Shown here piece by piece: positions 38,006 to 47,162 of a DNA stretch of 64,000 bases (position 1 is the first letter of the stretch; the number at the start of each line of letters is the position of its first letter). The stretch lies in the NCBI RefSeq assembly GCF_001957125.1, contig NZ_MPHJ01000002.1:1-64000 (forward strand), written 5' to 3'. A program made the position numbers and the translations under genes. The DNA is from Shewanella sp. UCD-KL12. Its GTDB lineage: Bacteria > Pseudomonadota > Gammaproteobacteria > Enterobacterales > Shewanellaceae. Below the pieces are notes generated by a model, which saw nothing but the letters and a program-made list of their open reading frames with translations, ran no database searches and was not told the DNA's origin.

Positions 38006-38905
38006 TTAGTACATGAGGCTAGTAAGAATAAGTGCCACGGCGACACTGATAGCAAGCTCTACAGTCGCAATACCGATATTGTGTTGCTGCTCAACCTCTT
38101 GTGCCAAATTAATATTCGACAGCACGAGTTTCTTTACTATTTTTATCAGTACAGACAGAGCAACTAACATGATAATCGAGAAGACTAGCCAACCAATGAG
38201 ATTCGCAATATAGGCTTCAGGGTTATAGATGATGAAGTGACTTGCCGCATTGAAGCTCAGTGCCATCGCTAACATGTAACCGCTATGACGAATTGCTACG
38301 GCCTTATGTCCTTTAACTAACGCTTCCTGCATAGAGGCATCTTGATTACGCTTGGCGTACCTATGCTCTCTAAAGCGGGTAAGCAGCACTAGCATAAGCT
38401 GCGAAATCGCGAATGCACTAAAGATAGCGATAAAGGTATCGACTGTTAGATCTTCTGCCCAGATAAGTACTGAACGAATGATAATGGCTGTGGCTATTGC
38501 CGCACTGGCATCAACGATGGCAACTGAAATATTGCCTTTCAGGATCTGCTCGCCTTTGTTGAACTCGTTCAGGGCTATCTTATCGTGAAGATAGCGGCCG
38601 AGCTTAATCAGTGCTAAACCAAAGAGGCCATAGATACTCATGCCGATAGCTTCGACAAGATAGGACTCTGCTGCTTCACCAGAGATAGCCCCAGTAAGCA
38701 CAATCCCCAAACCAGCAATAGCACCGGCTGTACTAATACCGAAGGCAAAGTTATCTTTCTCTGCCAGTTCGACGCGGCTATCAACTTTTGCTGTCCAGCC
38801 CTGAAGGTAGCGCATTAAGGTTAAAAGAATAATGGCGATAATCAGATCGATCACTAAAATGATCGCAAGATCTGCTGTTAAGCCGAAATTTTGAAAAAAT
38901 GTCAT
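38006..38905 (-). CDS. DUF350 family membrane protein, YjfL-like
   Basis: 299-residue inner-membrane protein with about eight helices in two similar halves: one DUF350 unit at about residues 10-130 and a second at about 155-295. E. coli YjfL has a single unit. Typical stretches are NFAFGISTAGAIAGLGIVLT and the paired G-I-A-T-V-E-L-A-I-S near the end. The function is unknown; YjfL-type proteins are consistently linked to PspA/YjfJ and polyamine enzymes. AAGGAA precedes the ATG. Gaps to its neighbours are 13 bases upstream and 64 downstream. Confidence 0.83.
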   Translation of the reverse strand: MTFFQNFGLTADLAIILVIDLIIAIILLTLMRYLQGWTAKVDSRVELAEKDNFAFGISTAGAIAGLGIVLTGAISGEAAESYLVEAIGMSIYGLFGLALIKLGRYLHDKIALNEFNKGEQILKGNISVAIVDASAAIATAIIIRSVLIWAEDLTVDTFIAIFSAFAISQLMLVLLTRFREHRYAKRNQDASMQEALVKGHKAVAIRHSGYMLAMALSFNAASHFIIYNPEAYIANLIGWLVFSIIMLVALSVLIKIVKKLVLSNINLAQEVEQQHNIGIATVELAISVAVALILTSLMY

Positions 38906-38918
38906 GTGAGTTCCTTAC

Positions 38919-39878
38919 CTATTTGCCTCGGCGTACACCGCGAGTCGTGCGACTATTAGAATTGCGGAAGTTACTGTTCTTAGAGTAATTAGAACGGAAC
39001 TTGCTGCTGCTTTTACTGCGAGTACCTGTTGTGCTCGCCTTAGGTGTACTGGTGCTTTGTCTAGATAGGCTAGTTGAGCCCGTACGAGATTTTGCATAGG
39101 GGCTATCGAACTTTCTACCTTGCGAACTGAACTGCTTTTTGGTTCGCTGATACGTATTGTTTTGTGCCGTAGCCTGCTTAGGTGAGGTATAACGAGCACG
39201 GCCTACATCGTTGTAGTAACTGTAGTTTCTTCGGCTTGACCAGCGGTCATAACCAATAGGGCCACGCATCACATTTGAAAACATGGAGTACATGCCATAC
39301 CAGGCCCAAAAAGACATGCCGTTAGAGCCTGTCTGCCAGCTACCGTAACCTGGGTTACCTACTAGTTGGCTACCGGCGCCAAAGTCATCTGAGCCGTTAG
39401 CCAGTGCAGATGCTTCACGGCTTATAGAGTTAACCCTAGCGAGCGCGCCATTTGACATGTCGGCGACCACGTTGAGCGGATCGGAGATCATATCGTTATA
39501 CAAGCTTGGATCGGCGGCGTGGTAGATGTTTTCCGCTTCAGCGAGTTGCTGATCGAGATCGACATAGTTACTCGCACTGCCAAGCTCTTGATATCGACTG
39601 ACCAGAGAGCTGTACATGGGACCTTGCGTGGTCGCATCTTTGGCTAACTCATTAAACAGTGGTGCCATATCTGGCTGCTGTTTTTCCATAATGCCCGTGT
39701 ACTGTTTCAGTAACATCGCATTTCGGATTTGGCCGTCATTGAGCATTTTACCCAAGGTGTCGATTCTCTGGCCGGCTAATTGCTGAAACTGCGCAATCTT
39801 GTCTGGCCTGTCATCGCCACAACCCACTAAGGTTAATAGCAATGTAAGAGTGAGAATACGCATAAGCATCGCTGCCAT
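38919..39878 (-). CDS. Lipoprotein with basic Ser/Arg/Thr-rich tail
   Basis: 319 residues. The start at 39878 has GGAGA just before it. The signal ends with the lipobox LTLVGC, then GDD; an Asp at +3 may affect sorting. A helical region (about 25-175) precedes an aromatic Gly-rich part (GYGSWQTGSNGMSFWAWYGM). The last ~100 residues are strongly basic and repetitive in Ser, Arg, Thr and Lys, probably disordered. It occupies the position held by yjfM in the E. coli operon, but I cannot show homology. It heads the first unit of the cluster, behind one copy of the operator palindrome. Confidence 0.8.
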   Translation of the reverse strand: MAAMLMRILTLTLLLTLVGCGDDRPDKIAQFQQLAGQRIDTLGKMLNDGQIRNAMLLKQYTGIMEKQQPDMAPLFNELAKDATTQGPMYSSLVSRYQELGSASNYVDLDQQLAEAENIYHAADPSLYNDMISDPLNVVADMSNGALARVNSISREASALANGSDDFGAGSQLVGNPGYGSWQTGSNGMSFWAWYGMYSMFSNVMRGPIGYDRWSSRRNYSYYNDVGRARYTSPKQATAQNNTYQRTKKQFSSQGRKFDSPYAKSRTGSTSLSRQSTSTPKASTTGTRSKSSSKFRSNYSKNSNFRNSNSRTTRGVRRGK

Positions 39879-40101
39879 GTTTTCTCCATTTATTCTGTGG
39901 TGACAAAAATATTATTAGTTAGCACTATATTTCACTACACAAGATAGTACCTGCTTAGGTTATAGTAACCTCTGAAATGAGAATATAAATAGTCGTTTTA
40001 GCTCTAATATCAGTTAACTGCTTATCTTTACTCAAGACGGTGACTAATATATATCATTCGAGACATAAGCGGATCATTTACGTCATATCTATATCACCTA
40101 A

Positions 40102-40114
40102 GACATAATATGTC
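40102..40114. promoter_or_regulatory. Operator palindrome GACATAATATGTC, copy 3
   Basis: Identical 13-mer between the divergent lipoprotein and glnE genes. A half site GACATAA lies 40 bases away (40062-40068). It could control the lipoprotein-DUF350-synthase unit. Confidence 0.65.
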
Positions 40115-40146
40115 GACAGCCAAAATTGTTAGGGATTATTATTGCC

Positions 40147-43017
40147 ATGGAAAATATCAGTAACAAGCCTTTATCTGCCCTTATCACTGAAGCCGCAGAT
40201 CGTTACTGGCAAAGGCTCAATGAAGTGTGGCCAACGCTTAAAACTGACTTAACTCCCTCTGAGGCTGATGAACTCTATCGTATTATGGGATTGAGTGATT
40301 ATATTGCTGAGCAGTTATACCGTCACCCAGATTGGATTAAACCCCTTTTCAGTGGCGAGCTTGAAAGTCTTCAGCGTCAGAGTTTTGATCTAGAGCTACA
40401 CCAGCTGCTTGAAGCGTGCACCAATGAAGACAGTGTAAAGTCAGTACTAAGGATATACCGTAATCGTCAAATGGTACGACTCGCTTGGCGAGATTTTTTT
40501 GGCTATGCCACCCTTGAAGATTCATTACTCGACCTATCCGCGTTATCTGAAGCGCTCGTGATAGCGGGTCGTGACTGGTTGTATAAAGATATGTGCCAGC
40601 AGCTAGGCACACCTTGTGACAGTGAGGGGAACCCTCAGCCTCTACTCGTGCTAGGCATGGGAAAGTTAGGAGGTCGCGAGCTTAACTTCTCCTCTGATAT
40701 CGATCTTATATTTACCTTTCCTGAGCATGGTGAAACCCAAGGAGGTCGTCGTAGTTTAGAGAATCAACAGTTTTTTATTCGCATGGGCCAACGTCTAGTT
40801 AACTTATTACACCAAGTGACCGTCGATGGCTTTGTTTATCGTGTCGATATGCGCCTGCGACCTTACGGTGAAAGTGGCCCGCTTGTGGTGAGTTTTAGTG
40901 GTCTTGAAGATTACTACCAAGAGCAAGGAAGGGATTGGGAGCGCTATGCCATGGTGAAAGCGCGAGCATTAGGGCCTTGGACTGCCTATTCGGACGAGCT
41001 TCACTCTATGCTTAGGCCTTTTGTTTATCGCCGCTATATCGATTTTTCTGCGATTGAGTCCCTGCGTAAGATGAAGCAGCTGATCACTCAAGAGGTTAGG
41101 CGTAGGCAGCTTACCGATAACATTAAATTAGGTGCTGGTGGCATACGTGAAGTTGAGTTCGTTATTCAAAGTTTTCAGCTTATACGTGGCGGGCGAGAGC
41201 CTGCCTTAAGACAGCAAAGCTTATTTGCTGCTATCGATACCTTATATAGCTTAGGTCAACTCGAGTACTTAGCTGTTGATGAGCTAAAGCAAAGTTACCT
41301 GCTACTTAGACGAGTCGAGAATTTGTTGCAGGCAATTGGTGATAAGCAGACACAAACCTTGCCAGACAACCCATTAGATTGGTATCGACTATGTCACTGT
41401 ATGGGAATGGCATCGGAAGCTGAATTAAGGACGCATATTGAGTCGGCGATGAAGAAGATACATCGCCACTTTAAAGATACTGTCGGTGGTAATGATCAAG
41501 ATGAGATCACCGATCTGTGGACACAAGATCTATGGAGTATTCAAGAGGATGAACATGCTCAAGGCTTGATCTCTGAGCAGTCAATTGAAGACCCAGCGCT
41601 ATGGCCTTTGCTCAAGCAGTGGCGTGAAACCATTACTAATCGCAGCATTGGGCCGCGTGGGCGAGACACTTTAGATAAATTGATGCCTTGGTTGCTGCGT
41701 GAATTTACTCACTTAGCTTCACCTTCAAAAGCGTTTGAATCTGTGTCCAAAGTATTGGACCAGATTTTGACTCGAACAACTTATTTAGAGCTTCTCTATG
41801 AGAACCCTGGCGCGAGACAACAACTGGTCAGCCTGTGTCAGGCAAGTCCTTGGATCGCACAGCAGTTGTCAAAGTTTCCTATGTTACTCGATGAGCTTAT
41901 CGATCCCACACAGCTATATGACACCACCTCGCTCGATGACTATGGCAGTGAGTTACGACAATATCTACTTCGTGTCCCTGAAGAGGATATGGAGCAGCAG
42001 ATGGAGGTGTTAAGACAGTTTAAATTAGCTCAGCAGCTTAAGATTGCAGCAGCCGATGTTACTGGGGTATTACCTGTTAGCCAGGTTAGTGAGCACTTAA
42101 CCTTATTGTCTGAGGCGATTATTGAGCAAGTGGTGACACAAGCCTGGTTACAGGTGAGCGCCCGTCATGGTGTACCGACACATCTTGAAGCCGGTGATAT
42201 GGGATTTGCTGTCATAGGTTATGGTAAAGCGGGGGGGATCGAGCTGGGATATGGCTCAGATCTCGATCTGGTCTTTTTACATAACTACTCTCGTGAGCTC
42301 TTTGCAGAGCATACAGAAACTGACGGCGACCGTGCTATTGAGATAGGCCATTTTTATCTTAAGTTGGCTCAGCGAATACTGCACCTTTTCTCTACTCGAA
42401 CAACCTCTGGTGAGCTTTTTGAAGTGGATATGCGCCTTAGACCATCAGGAGCTTCTGGCTTGCTAGTGAGTGAAGTTGAGCACTTCGGTCAATATCAGAA
42501 AGAGGAAGCTTGGACTTGGGAGCATCAAGCATTAGTACGAGCTCGATTTATGTTTGGTAGTAATCGTTTATCTAGCCGCTTTAGTGAGTTGCGTGCAGAG
42601 GTTATTGAGCAAAAGAGAGATAAGCAGGTATTAGCCGACGAAGTGCATAAAATGCGTCTCAAGATGAGAGAGCACCTGTTGAAGGTTAAACCTGGCATGT
42701 TCGACCTAAAGCAAAGTGAAGGCGGGATTGCCGATATTGAATTTATTGCCCAATACTTGGTTTTGGCCAACTCACATGAATATAGTGAGCTTTCCACTTG
42801 GTCAGATAATTTAAGAATTTTTGAGACCTTAGGTGAGCTCGAGTTGCTGCCACTGAGTGACGTGCAATCTTTGATTCAAGCTTATTTCTTCTTGCGAGAT
42901 GAAAATCATCGATTGTCCCTGCAACAACTTCCTAGTCAGATAGCCATTGAGAGCATTAAAGAGCACTCAGATAGAGTGATAGCGGCCTACAAAGATATAT
43001 TGCTCAGAGAGTCCTAA
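40147..43017 (+). CDS. glnE: Bifunctional glutamine synthetase adenylyltransferase / adenylyl-removing enzyme
   Basis: About 956 residues (E. coli 946). It controls glutamine synthetase by adding or removing AMP in response to PII and glutamine. Two nucleotidyltransferase domains are visible: the N-terminal adenylyl-removing domain with [20 protein letters not shown], and the C-terminal adenylyltransferase domain with [20 protein letters not shown]. Each keeps its D-x-D pair. The ATG at 40147 is preferred over a TTG at 40126; AGGGA lies 11 bases upstream. It is followed by a terminator. Confidence 0.95.
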   Translation: MENISNKPLSALITEAADRYWQRLNEVWPTLKTDLTPSEADELYRIMGLSDYIAEQLYRHPDWIKPLFSGELESLQRQSFDLELHQLLEACTNEDSVKSVLRIYRNRQMVRLAWRDFFGYATLEDSLLDLSALSEALVIAGRDWLYKDMCQQLGTPCDSEGNPQPLLVLGMGKLGGRELNFSSDIDLIFTFPEHGETQGGRRSLENQQFFIRMGQRLVNLLHQVTVDGFVYRVDMRLRPYGESGPLVVSFSGLEDYYQEQGRDWERYAMVKARALGPWTAYSDELHSMLRPFVYRRYIDFSAIESLRKMKQLITQEVRRRQLTDNIKLGAGGIREVEFVIQSFQLIRGGREPALRQQSLFAAIDTLYSLGQLEYLAVDELKQSYLLLRRVENLLQAIGDKQTQTLPDNPLDWYRLCHCMGMASEAELRTHIESAMKKIHRHFKDTVGGNDQDEITDLWTQDLWSIQEDEHAQGLISEQSIEDPALWPLLKQWRETITNRSIGPRGRDTLDKLMPWLLREFTHLASPSKAFESVSKVLDQILTRTTYLELLYENPGARQQLVSLCQASPWIAQQLSKFPMLLDELIDPTQLYDTTSLDDYGSELRQYLLRVPEEDMEQQMEVLRQFKLAQQLKIAAADVTGVLPVSQVSEHLTLLSEAIIEQVVTQAWLQVSARHGVPTHLEAGDMGFAVIGYGKAGGIELGYGSDLDLVFLHNYSRELFAEHTETDGDRAIEIGHFYLKLAQRILHLFSTRTTSGELFEVDMRLRPSGASGLLVSEVEHFGQYQKEEAWTWEHQALVRARFMFGSNRLSSRFSELRAEVIEQKRDKQVLADEVHKMRLKMREHLLKVKPGMFDLKQSEGGIADIEFIAQYLVLANSHEYSELSTWSDNLRIFETLGELELLPLSDVQSLIQAYFFLRDENHRLSLQQLPSQIAIESIKEHSDRVIAAYKDILLRES

Positions 43018-43034
43018 GCCGATATATGGATATT

Positions 43035-43072
43035 GAGAAGCCTCATTCTTGTAAAAAAAGGCTTCTCGTTTT
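43035..43072 (+). terminator. Terminator after glnE
   Basis: GAGAAGCC pairs with GGCTTCTC around a 17-base loop, followed by a T-rich stretch. Confidence 0.7.
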
Positions 43073-43219
43073 GCATTTTGCATCTCAATACGCTTAAAAA
43101 ATGCCACCTATACATCTTGTCCTAATACTCGCTTTTTAACTTACTGAATTTACAAGACTCAATAAGGTTGGCTTAGCTATTGCAGCATTTCCACTACACC
43201 AAATTGAGGGGAGTGGATT

Positions 43220-43987
43220 ATGAAAGCAGCCAACTTGAATCAACAAAGCGATATATCTTCAGCGAGAAGCTTAGCTGTGATGAGCCTCATTGGTGCTAAT
43301 AACAGGAGAGTATTGGGGAAAGTTAAGCTACCTGTATTGAAAAAGAAGCGGACACCCTTTTTCACGTTCCCTATCTCTTGGTTCGCCGTGCTATTAGGGC
43401 TCTTTATTTTCCAGGCGTATGGGGCCGATTTATCTCAATCTGGCAAAAATGTGCCTTATAAATTTAGTGAGCCAGACACTGTAACTGCCACTGATATAGT
43501 GACCAACAATGAGCAAGGTTCGAAGCGTTTAACTGTCACTGTGAAGTTAAGTGGCGCTGATATTCCTTTTGAACTGGGATATCAACTTTTTCCTGACTGG
43601 CAGTTATCTTTTGAGTCGATTGAACTGGGTAAAGATGAACTCTTCAGCGATACTCAGTTTGACCCTATGGGTCATTATCATTCAGTACAGAGTGAGCCTC
43701 AAACGGGAGGCTTGGTGGGCTGGGGTGGGAAAGTTGGCCGTAATGTGAAGTTTACCGATAACTTATCTGGTCAGATTTTTCTTGGTGCATACAAGTGGGA
43801 AGAGACAAAAGATAGTTTTAATCAACGCACCGTAGCGCCTTATTCTACAGGAGTTTCACCTTACGGGGGCATGGGAATTAAGTACCGACTCTCTAATGAG
43901 GCTACTGTTAATTTTGATTGGAATCATTTTGAAATTCAAAATAGTAGTTATGATCAGATAGGGATTAAGCTTCATTATCAGTTCTAG
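43220..43987 (+). CDS. Outer-membrane beta-barrel protein with unusually long N-terminal region
   Basis: 255 residues. GAGGGGAG precedes the ATG, so the start looks firm. About 50 mostly polar and basic residues come before a hydrophobic segment (SWFAVLLGLFIFQAYGAD), giving a signal sequence far longer than normal. The mature part has alternating strands (LTVTVKLSGADIPFELGY, GLVGWGGKVGRNVKF, SPYGGMGIKYRLS) and ends in HYQF, the aromatic C-terminal signature recognised by the BAM complex. An eight-strand OmpA/OmpW-like barrel is likely. Function unknown; the gene is monocistronic. Confidence 0.75.
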   Translation: MKAANLNQQSDISSARSLAVMSLIGANNRRVLGKVKLPVLKKKRTPFFTFPISWFAVLLGLFIFQAYGADLSQSGKNVPYKFSEPDTVTATDIVTNNEQGSKRLTVTVKLSGADIPFELGYQLFPDWQLSFESIELGKDELFSDTQFDPMGHYHSVQSEPQTGGLVGWGGKVGRNVKFTDNLSGQIFLGAYKWEETKDSFNQRTVAPYSTGVSPYGGMGIKYRLSNEATVNFDWNHFEIQNSSYDQIGIKLHYQF

Positions 43988-44124
43988 TGCTCTGCTCTTA
44001 AAGTATGCAGCTGATTGCATTGTGCTGCATCTAACAGATGAGTGGAAGTGATGAAATGTAGAGCTGAACTATTAATTACTTAGGAGTCAACCTTCATTAT
44101 CCATTTTAAAATAGAGATCACTCT

Positions 44125-44152
44125 CCCAATGATACAAACTGTATCTAATGGG
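44125..44152 (+). promoter_or_regulatory. Inverted repeat upstream of the small acidic protein gene
   Basis: CCCA-AT-GATACA-AAC-TGTATC-TAA-TGGG: two nested paired blocks (4 and 6 bp). It lies 66 bases before the start codon and could be an operator or a leader hairpin. Confidence 0.35.
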
Positions 44153-44217
44153 TTGTTTACCGCCCTAGATGTTAAATAGTATTATCAGTCTGTACTAAGG
44201 TTGTTTGGGCGATAGGA

Positions 44218-44607
44218 ATGACAATAACGAGTGTTGGAGCGCCAGTTAATGGGCTAAGTAGTTATACAGTTAATGCTCCTATGTCGAGTAATACAGTAGT
44301 ACCTGCTACCAGCATTCCAACAGAATCTTCACAAGTGCATCTTTCTACAGCAGCTAAAACTATGGCAGCTGATCCCGGGGGGACTGCTAGTGCCATTACT
44401 CCAAGTGCTGTTGAAGCTAGCACCGCTTCCAAACAAAGCTCATCTTGGCTTGATGATGCGCTTGATTCAATCTTACCTGATGATAAAGACGATGAAGAAA
44501 GCAGTAATACTGACCCAAAAGATAGCGATGATGATTGCACCTGTACTGTCGGTAAATACTTAAAAGCAGCAGCAACGATTGGCAGTGTTATCGCGTTGTT
44601 TGCCTGA
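44218..44607 (+). CDS. Small Ser/Thr/Ala-rich protein with acidic region, CTC motif and hydrophobic tail
   Basis: 129 residues with no N-terminal signal. The first ~75 residues are low-complexity Ser, Thr, Ala and Pro, with LSTAAKTMAADP, a short motif like that found in small motility-associated proteins. An acidic stretch follows (DDKDDEESSNTDPKDSDDD), then C-T-C-T and a C-terminal hydrophobic helix (VGKYLKAAATIGSVIALFA). GATAGGA precedes the ATG. I do not recognise the family. The layout (leader-like part, Cys pair, small hydrophobic end) resembles a secreted or processed peptide only loosely. Confidence 0.6.
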   Translation: MTITSVGAPVNGLSSYTVNAPMSSNTVVPATSIPTESSQVHLSTAAKTMAADPGGTASAITPSAVEASTASKQSSSWLDDALDSILPDDKDDEESSNTDPKDSDDDCTCTVGKYLKAAATIGSVIALFA

Positions 44608-44656
44608 GCTTTTTCTATCTCTTCCTGTAAATTATCCTTTTATCGATTGCAACATC

Positions 44657-45547
44657 TCATAAAGCAGTGGCGAACTTATTTTCTAATAGGGTTAGCATAG
44701 CGCGGACTTTTGGTGTGATGCTTTTACGGTTAGGATAAAGCGCATAGACCTTTGAAGGCGAGCACTCCCAATCAGGCAATAGTTGGATCAGCTTCCCGTC
44801 GATAAGGGCTTCATCACAGAGGTAATCGGGCAACATAGTCACTCCGCAACCAGCGAGGCAGAGGTTTTTCAGGGAGAGAAAGTCATTAGCCTCAACTTTA
44901 GCGACTACCTCTACTTGTTCAATTTCATCTTGGCGCTTTAATAACCATTGCTTCTTAGGCGTGGTATTGCTCATAAGTAACTTAGGGAGCAGTGTCAGCT
45001 CTGAGGGGTGTCCCAGCGCTGTATATTGATTGATGAGAGAGGGACTTGCACATAGCTTTCTACCTAGCTTACCTAGATACTTTGCAATCAAGCTCGAATC
45101 AGCGAGTTCTCCGACTCTAATTGCTAAATCAAACCCCTCTTCAATGAGATCTACACGTCTATTGGTCAACTCAAGAGTCACATCGACATCTGGATACAGC
45201 TCAATGTATTCATTTAAGTATTTACTGATTAGCTGCTGACCCATAGTGACAGAGACACAGATTTTGAGTCGGCCTCTGGGACTTTCAATTAGGTGATCGA
45301 CACAAAGGGCTGCTGACTCAACCTCCTCTTGAATACGCTCGCAGTGTTGCAAGTATATTCTGCCAACTTCAGTGAGATGAATGCTGCGTGTGGTTCGCTC
45401 AATTAAGCGGACGCCTAATTGTGTCTCTAGTCGAGTCAGCTTTCGGCTGATATTGGATTTAGGCAACCCTAGTACTTCAGCTGCCTTGGTAAAACTGCCA
45501 GCCTTAACGACCTCGGCGAAAACCAGCATATCATTAATATTCTGCAC
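44657..45547 (-). CDS. LysR-family transcriptional regulator
   Basis: 296 residues from the GTG at 45547, which has AAGGGA seven bases upstream and places the helix-turn-helix (FAEVVKAGSFTKAAEVLGLP) at the usual position near residues 10-30. The C-terminal part is the LysR substrate-binding fold. It is divergent from the pirin gene with 170 bases between, a typical arrangement for control of pirin and the isochorismatase-like gene. Confidence 0.92.
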   Translation of the reverse strand: MQNINDMLVFAEVVKAGSFTKAAEVLGLPKSNISRKLTRLETQLGVRLIERTTRSIHLTEVGRIYLQHCERIQEEVESAALCVDHLIESPRGRLKICVSVTMGQQLISKYLNEYIELYPDVDVTLELTNRRVDLIEEGFDLAIRVGELADSSLIAKYLGKLGRKLCASPSLINQYTALGHPSELTLLPKLLMSNTTPKKQWLLKRQDEIEQVEVVAKVEANDFLSLKNLCLAGCGVTMLPDYLCDEALIDGKLIQLLPDWECSPSKVYALYPNRKSITPKVRAMLTLLENKFATAL

Positions 45548-45717
45548 TCTTTGTTCCCTTCGCTTATTGAAGCACGACGCTATATCGAAACTTAATTGTA
45601 ACCATAATTGCAACAGTGGTTTTCATTTTAGCTTGTTTATCCCACTTTGTAAGCTAGCTATTATTCATGCATCAACAGTTATTAATGACTGTAAGCCGTT
45701 AGCTAAGGAGTCACAGG

Positions 45718-46395
45718 ATGCAAATTTTACGAAAGTCAGATCTAACAGAGGGTGGCTTTGCTGGATTGAAGGAGCACCAACTGGTGATGGATAAACAAGC
45801 CTTCGGTTCACACCGTAATCCACAAACATGGGATGGCCTAGGTAACTTTGTCTATCTCGCTGATGCGAGGTTCATGCCTAAAGGTGAGACCTTAATGCAT
45901 GGACATAAAGAGGTCGATGTTATCTCTGTAATGGTCAAAGGGCGTATCAATCATGAAGGCTCACTTGAGCATGGGCAGATGATGCATGCCAAGCAAGCTC
46001 AGGTTCAAAGAGCGGGTGGTGAAGGTTTTTCTCATAATGAGGTCAACCCAGATAATGAAGAAAACCAGATGATTCAGCTATGGGTGCTGCCAGAGCAGAA
46101 TGGGCAAAAAGCAGGATATAAATTTTATCGTCCCAAGTTAGGTGAGTTAACTCGGATTTATGGTGGTGATAGTGAGCAAGATACAACTTTTGCCAGCAAT
46201 ACGCAGATCTATGTGGCTAATTTGGAGGCTGGCAACGTCATAGAGCAAAACGCTGAGAGTTTGATGTATATCAGTGAAGGTGAAGTGATTGTTGATGGAG
46301 AGCGCTTTGAAGCTGGCACTTTAATACGTAGTGAGGCATTTAAACTCGAAGCGACTTCCTCAGCTCAAGTCATCGTCATCGATGAAAAAGCCTAA
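45718..46395 (+). CDS. Pirin-family bicupin protein
   Basis: 225 residues with two cupin halves. The N-terminal cupin carries the pirin metal signature: HGHKEVDVISVMVKG, then H in NHEGSL, and QVQRAGGEGFSHNE. The C-terminal half is a second barrel (VIEQNAESLMYISEGEVIVDGE). Pirins act as dioxygenases such as quercetinases or as redox sensors; the role here is unknown. It follows the divergent LysR gene and precedes the isochorismatase-like gene, so the three form one regulated unit. Confidence 0.88.
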   Translation: MQILRKSDLTEGGFAGLKEHQLVMDKQAFGSHRNPQTWDGLGNFVYLADARFMPKGETLMHGHKEVDVISVMVKGRINHEGSLEHGQMMHAKQAQVQRAGGEGFSHNEVNPDNEENQMIQLWVLPEQNGQKAGYKFYRPKLGELTRIYGGDSEQDTTFASNTQIYVANLEAGNVIEQNAESLMYISEGEVIVDGERFEAGTLIRSEAFKLEATSSAQVIVIDEKA

Positions 46396-46477
46396 AACGC
46401 GCCGAGTTGAAACTTGGTACGCACACAAAATCAACCAATAGCATGTGCTAAAAATAGTTAAGATGAAGGATAATCAA

Positions 46478-47095
46478 ATGAGTAAATTTTCAGAAGTATT
46501 AACACCCGATAATGCAGTTCTGGCCATGATAGATCACCAGACTGGCTTATTGGTGAGTTGCGCCGATGAGCACCCTTTAGTGGTAAAGAATAACATTAAG
46601 GGTTTATGCAATATGGCTAAAACTTTGGACTTACCTTCTGTGGTGACAGCGAGTCTTGCTGACGGGCCTAATGGTCCTATCATGCCTGAGATCCTCAATA
46701 TATTGGGTGATAAGGTGATTAATCGTGAAGGTGAGATTAATGCTTGGCATAGTTCTGAATTTAAATCTGCTATTGAAGCCACCGGACGTAAAAAGATCAT
46801 CATGGCGGGAATTGTCACTGATGTGTGTTTGATGTTTCCAGCGCTGAGTGCCGTTGAGGAAGGCTATGATGTTTATGCCGTCATCGATGCATCGGCTACT
46901 TGGAATAAGACAGTACAGCAAGCATCTATCCATAGACTAACCCAAGCGGGTGTTAAGGTGACAACTTGGGCATCGGTGCTTGCAGAAATTATGTCTGATT
47001 GGCGCAGTGATAAAGGCATGGAGCTAGGTCAGGTGTTAGCCGACCATACGACCTCGTATAACTATGTGATGAATAGTTATTTTGCCAGAGCTTAG
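46478..47095 (+). CDS. Isochorismatase-family hydrolase, YcaC-like
   Basis: 205 residues from the ATG at 46478, which has AAGGA seven bases before it; a GTG at 46445 is in frame but poorly placed. The catalytic triad of the fold is visible as Asp19 (MIDHQTG), a Lys following the central helix, and Cys in GIVTDVCLMFPA. Its length and layout are like YcaC. The substrate is unknown. It is probably co-transcribed with the pirin gene (82-base gap). Confidence 0.88.
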   Translation: MSKFSEVLTPDNAVLAMIDHQTGLLVSCADEHPLVVKNNIKGLCNMAKTLDLPSVVTASLADGPNGPIMPEILNILGDKVINREGEINAWHSSEFKSAIEATGRKKIIMAGIVTDVCLMFPALSAVEEGYDVYAVIDASATWNKTVQQASIHRLTQAGVKVTTWASVLAEIMSDWRSDKGMELGQVLADHTTSYNYVMNSYFARA

Positions 47096-47127
47096 TAATA
47101 GCTGATTGGCAAGTTTATATCTCCCCG

Positions 47128-47162
47128 AACACCTTGGTAAGCCTATCAAGGTGTTACTTTTT
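47128..47162. terminator. Terminator between convergent isochorismatase-like and fetB-like genes
   Basis: AACACCTTG pairs with CAAGGTGTT, followed by a T run on plus. It overlaps the end of the fetB-like gene on minus. Confidence 0.75.

Noticed and set aside
38915-39199. 94-codon open frame overlapping the lipoprotein tail
   Set aside because: It is the shifted reading of the repetitive basic tail of the lipoprotein gene and has no start signal.
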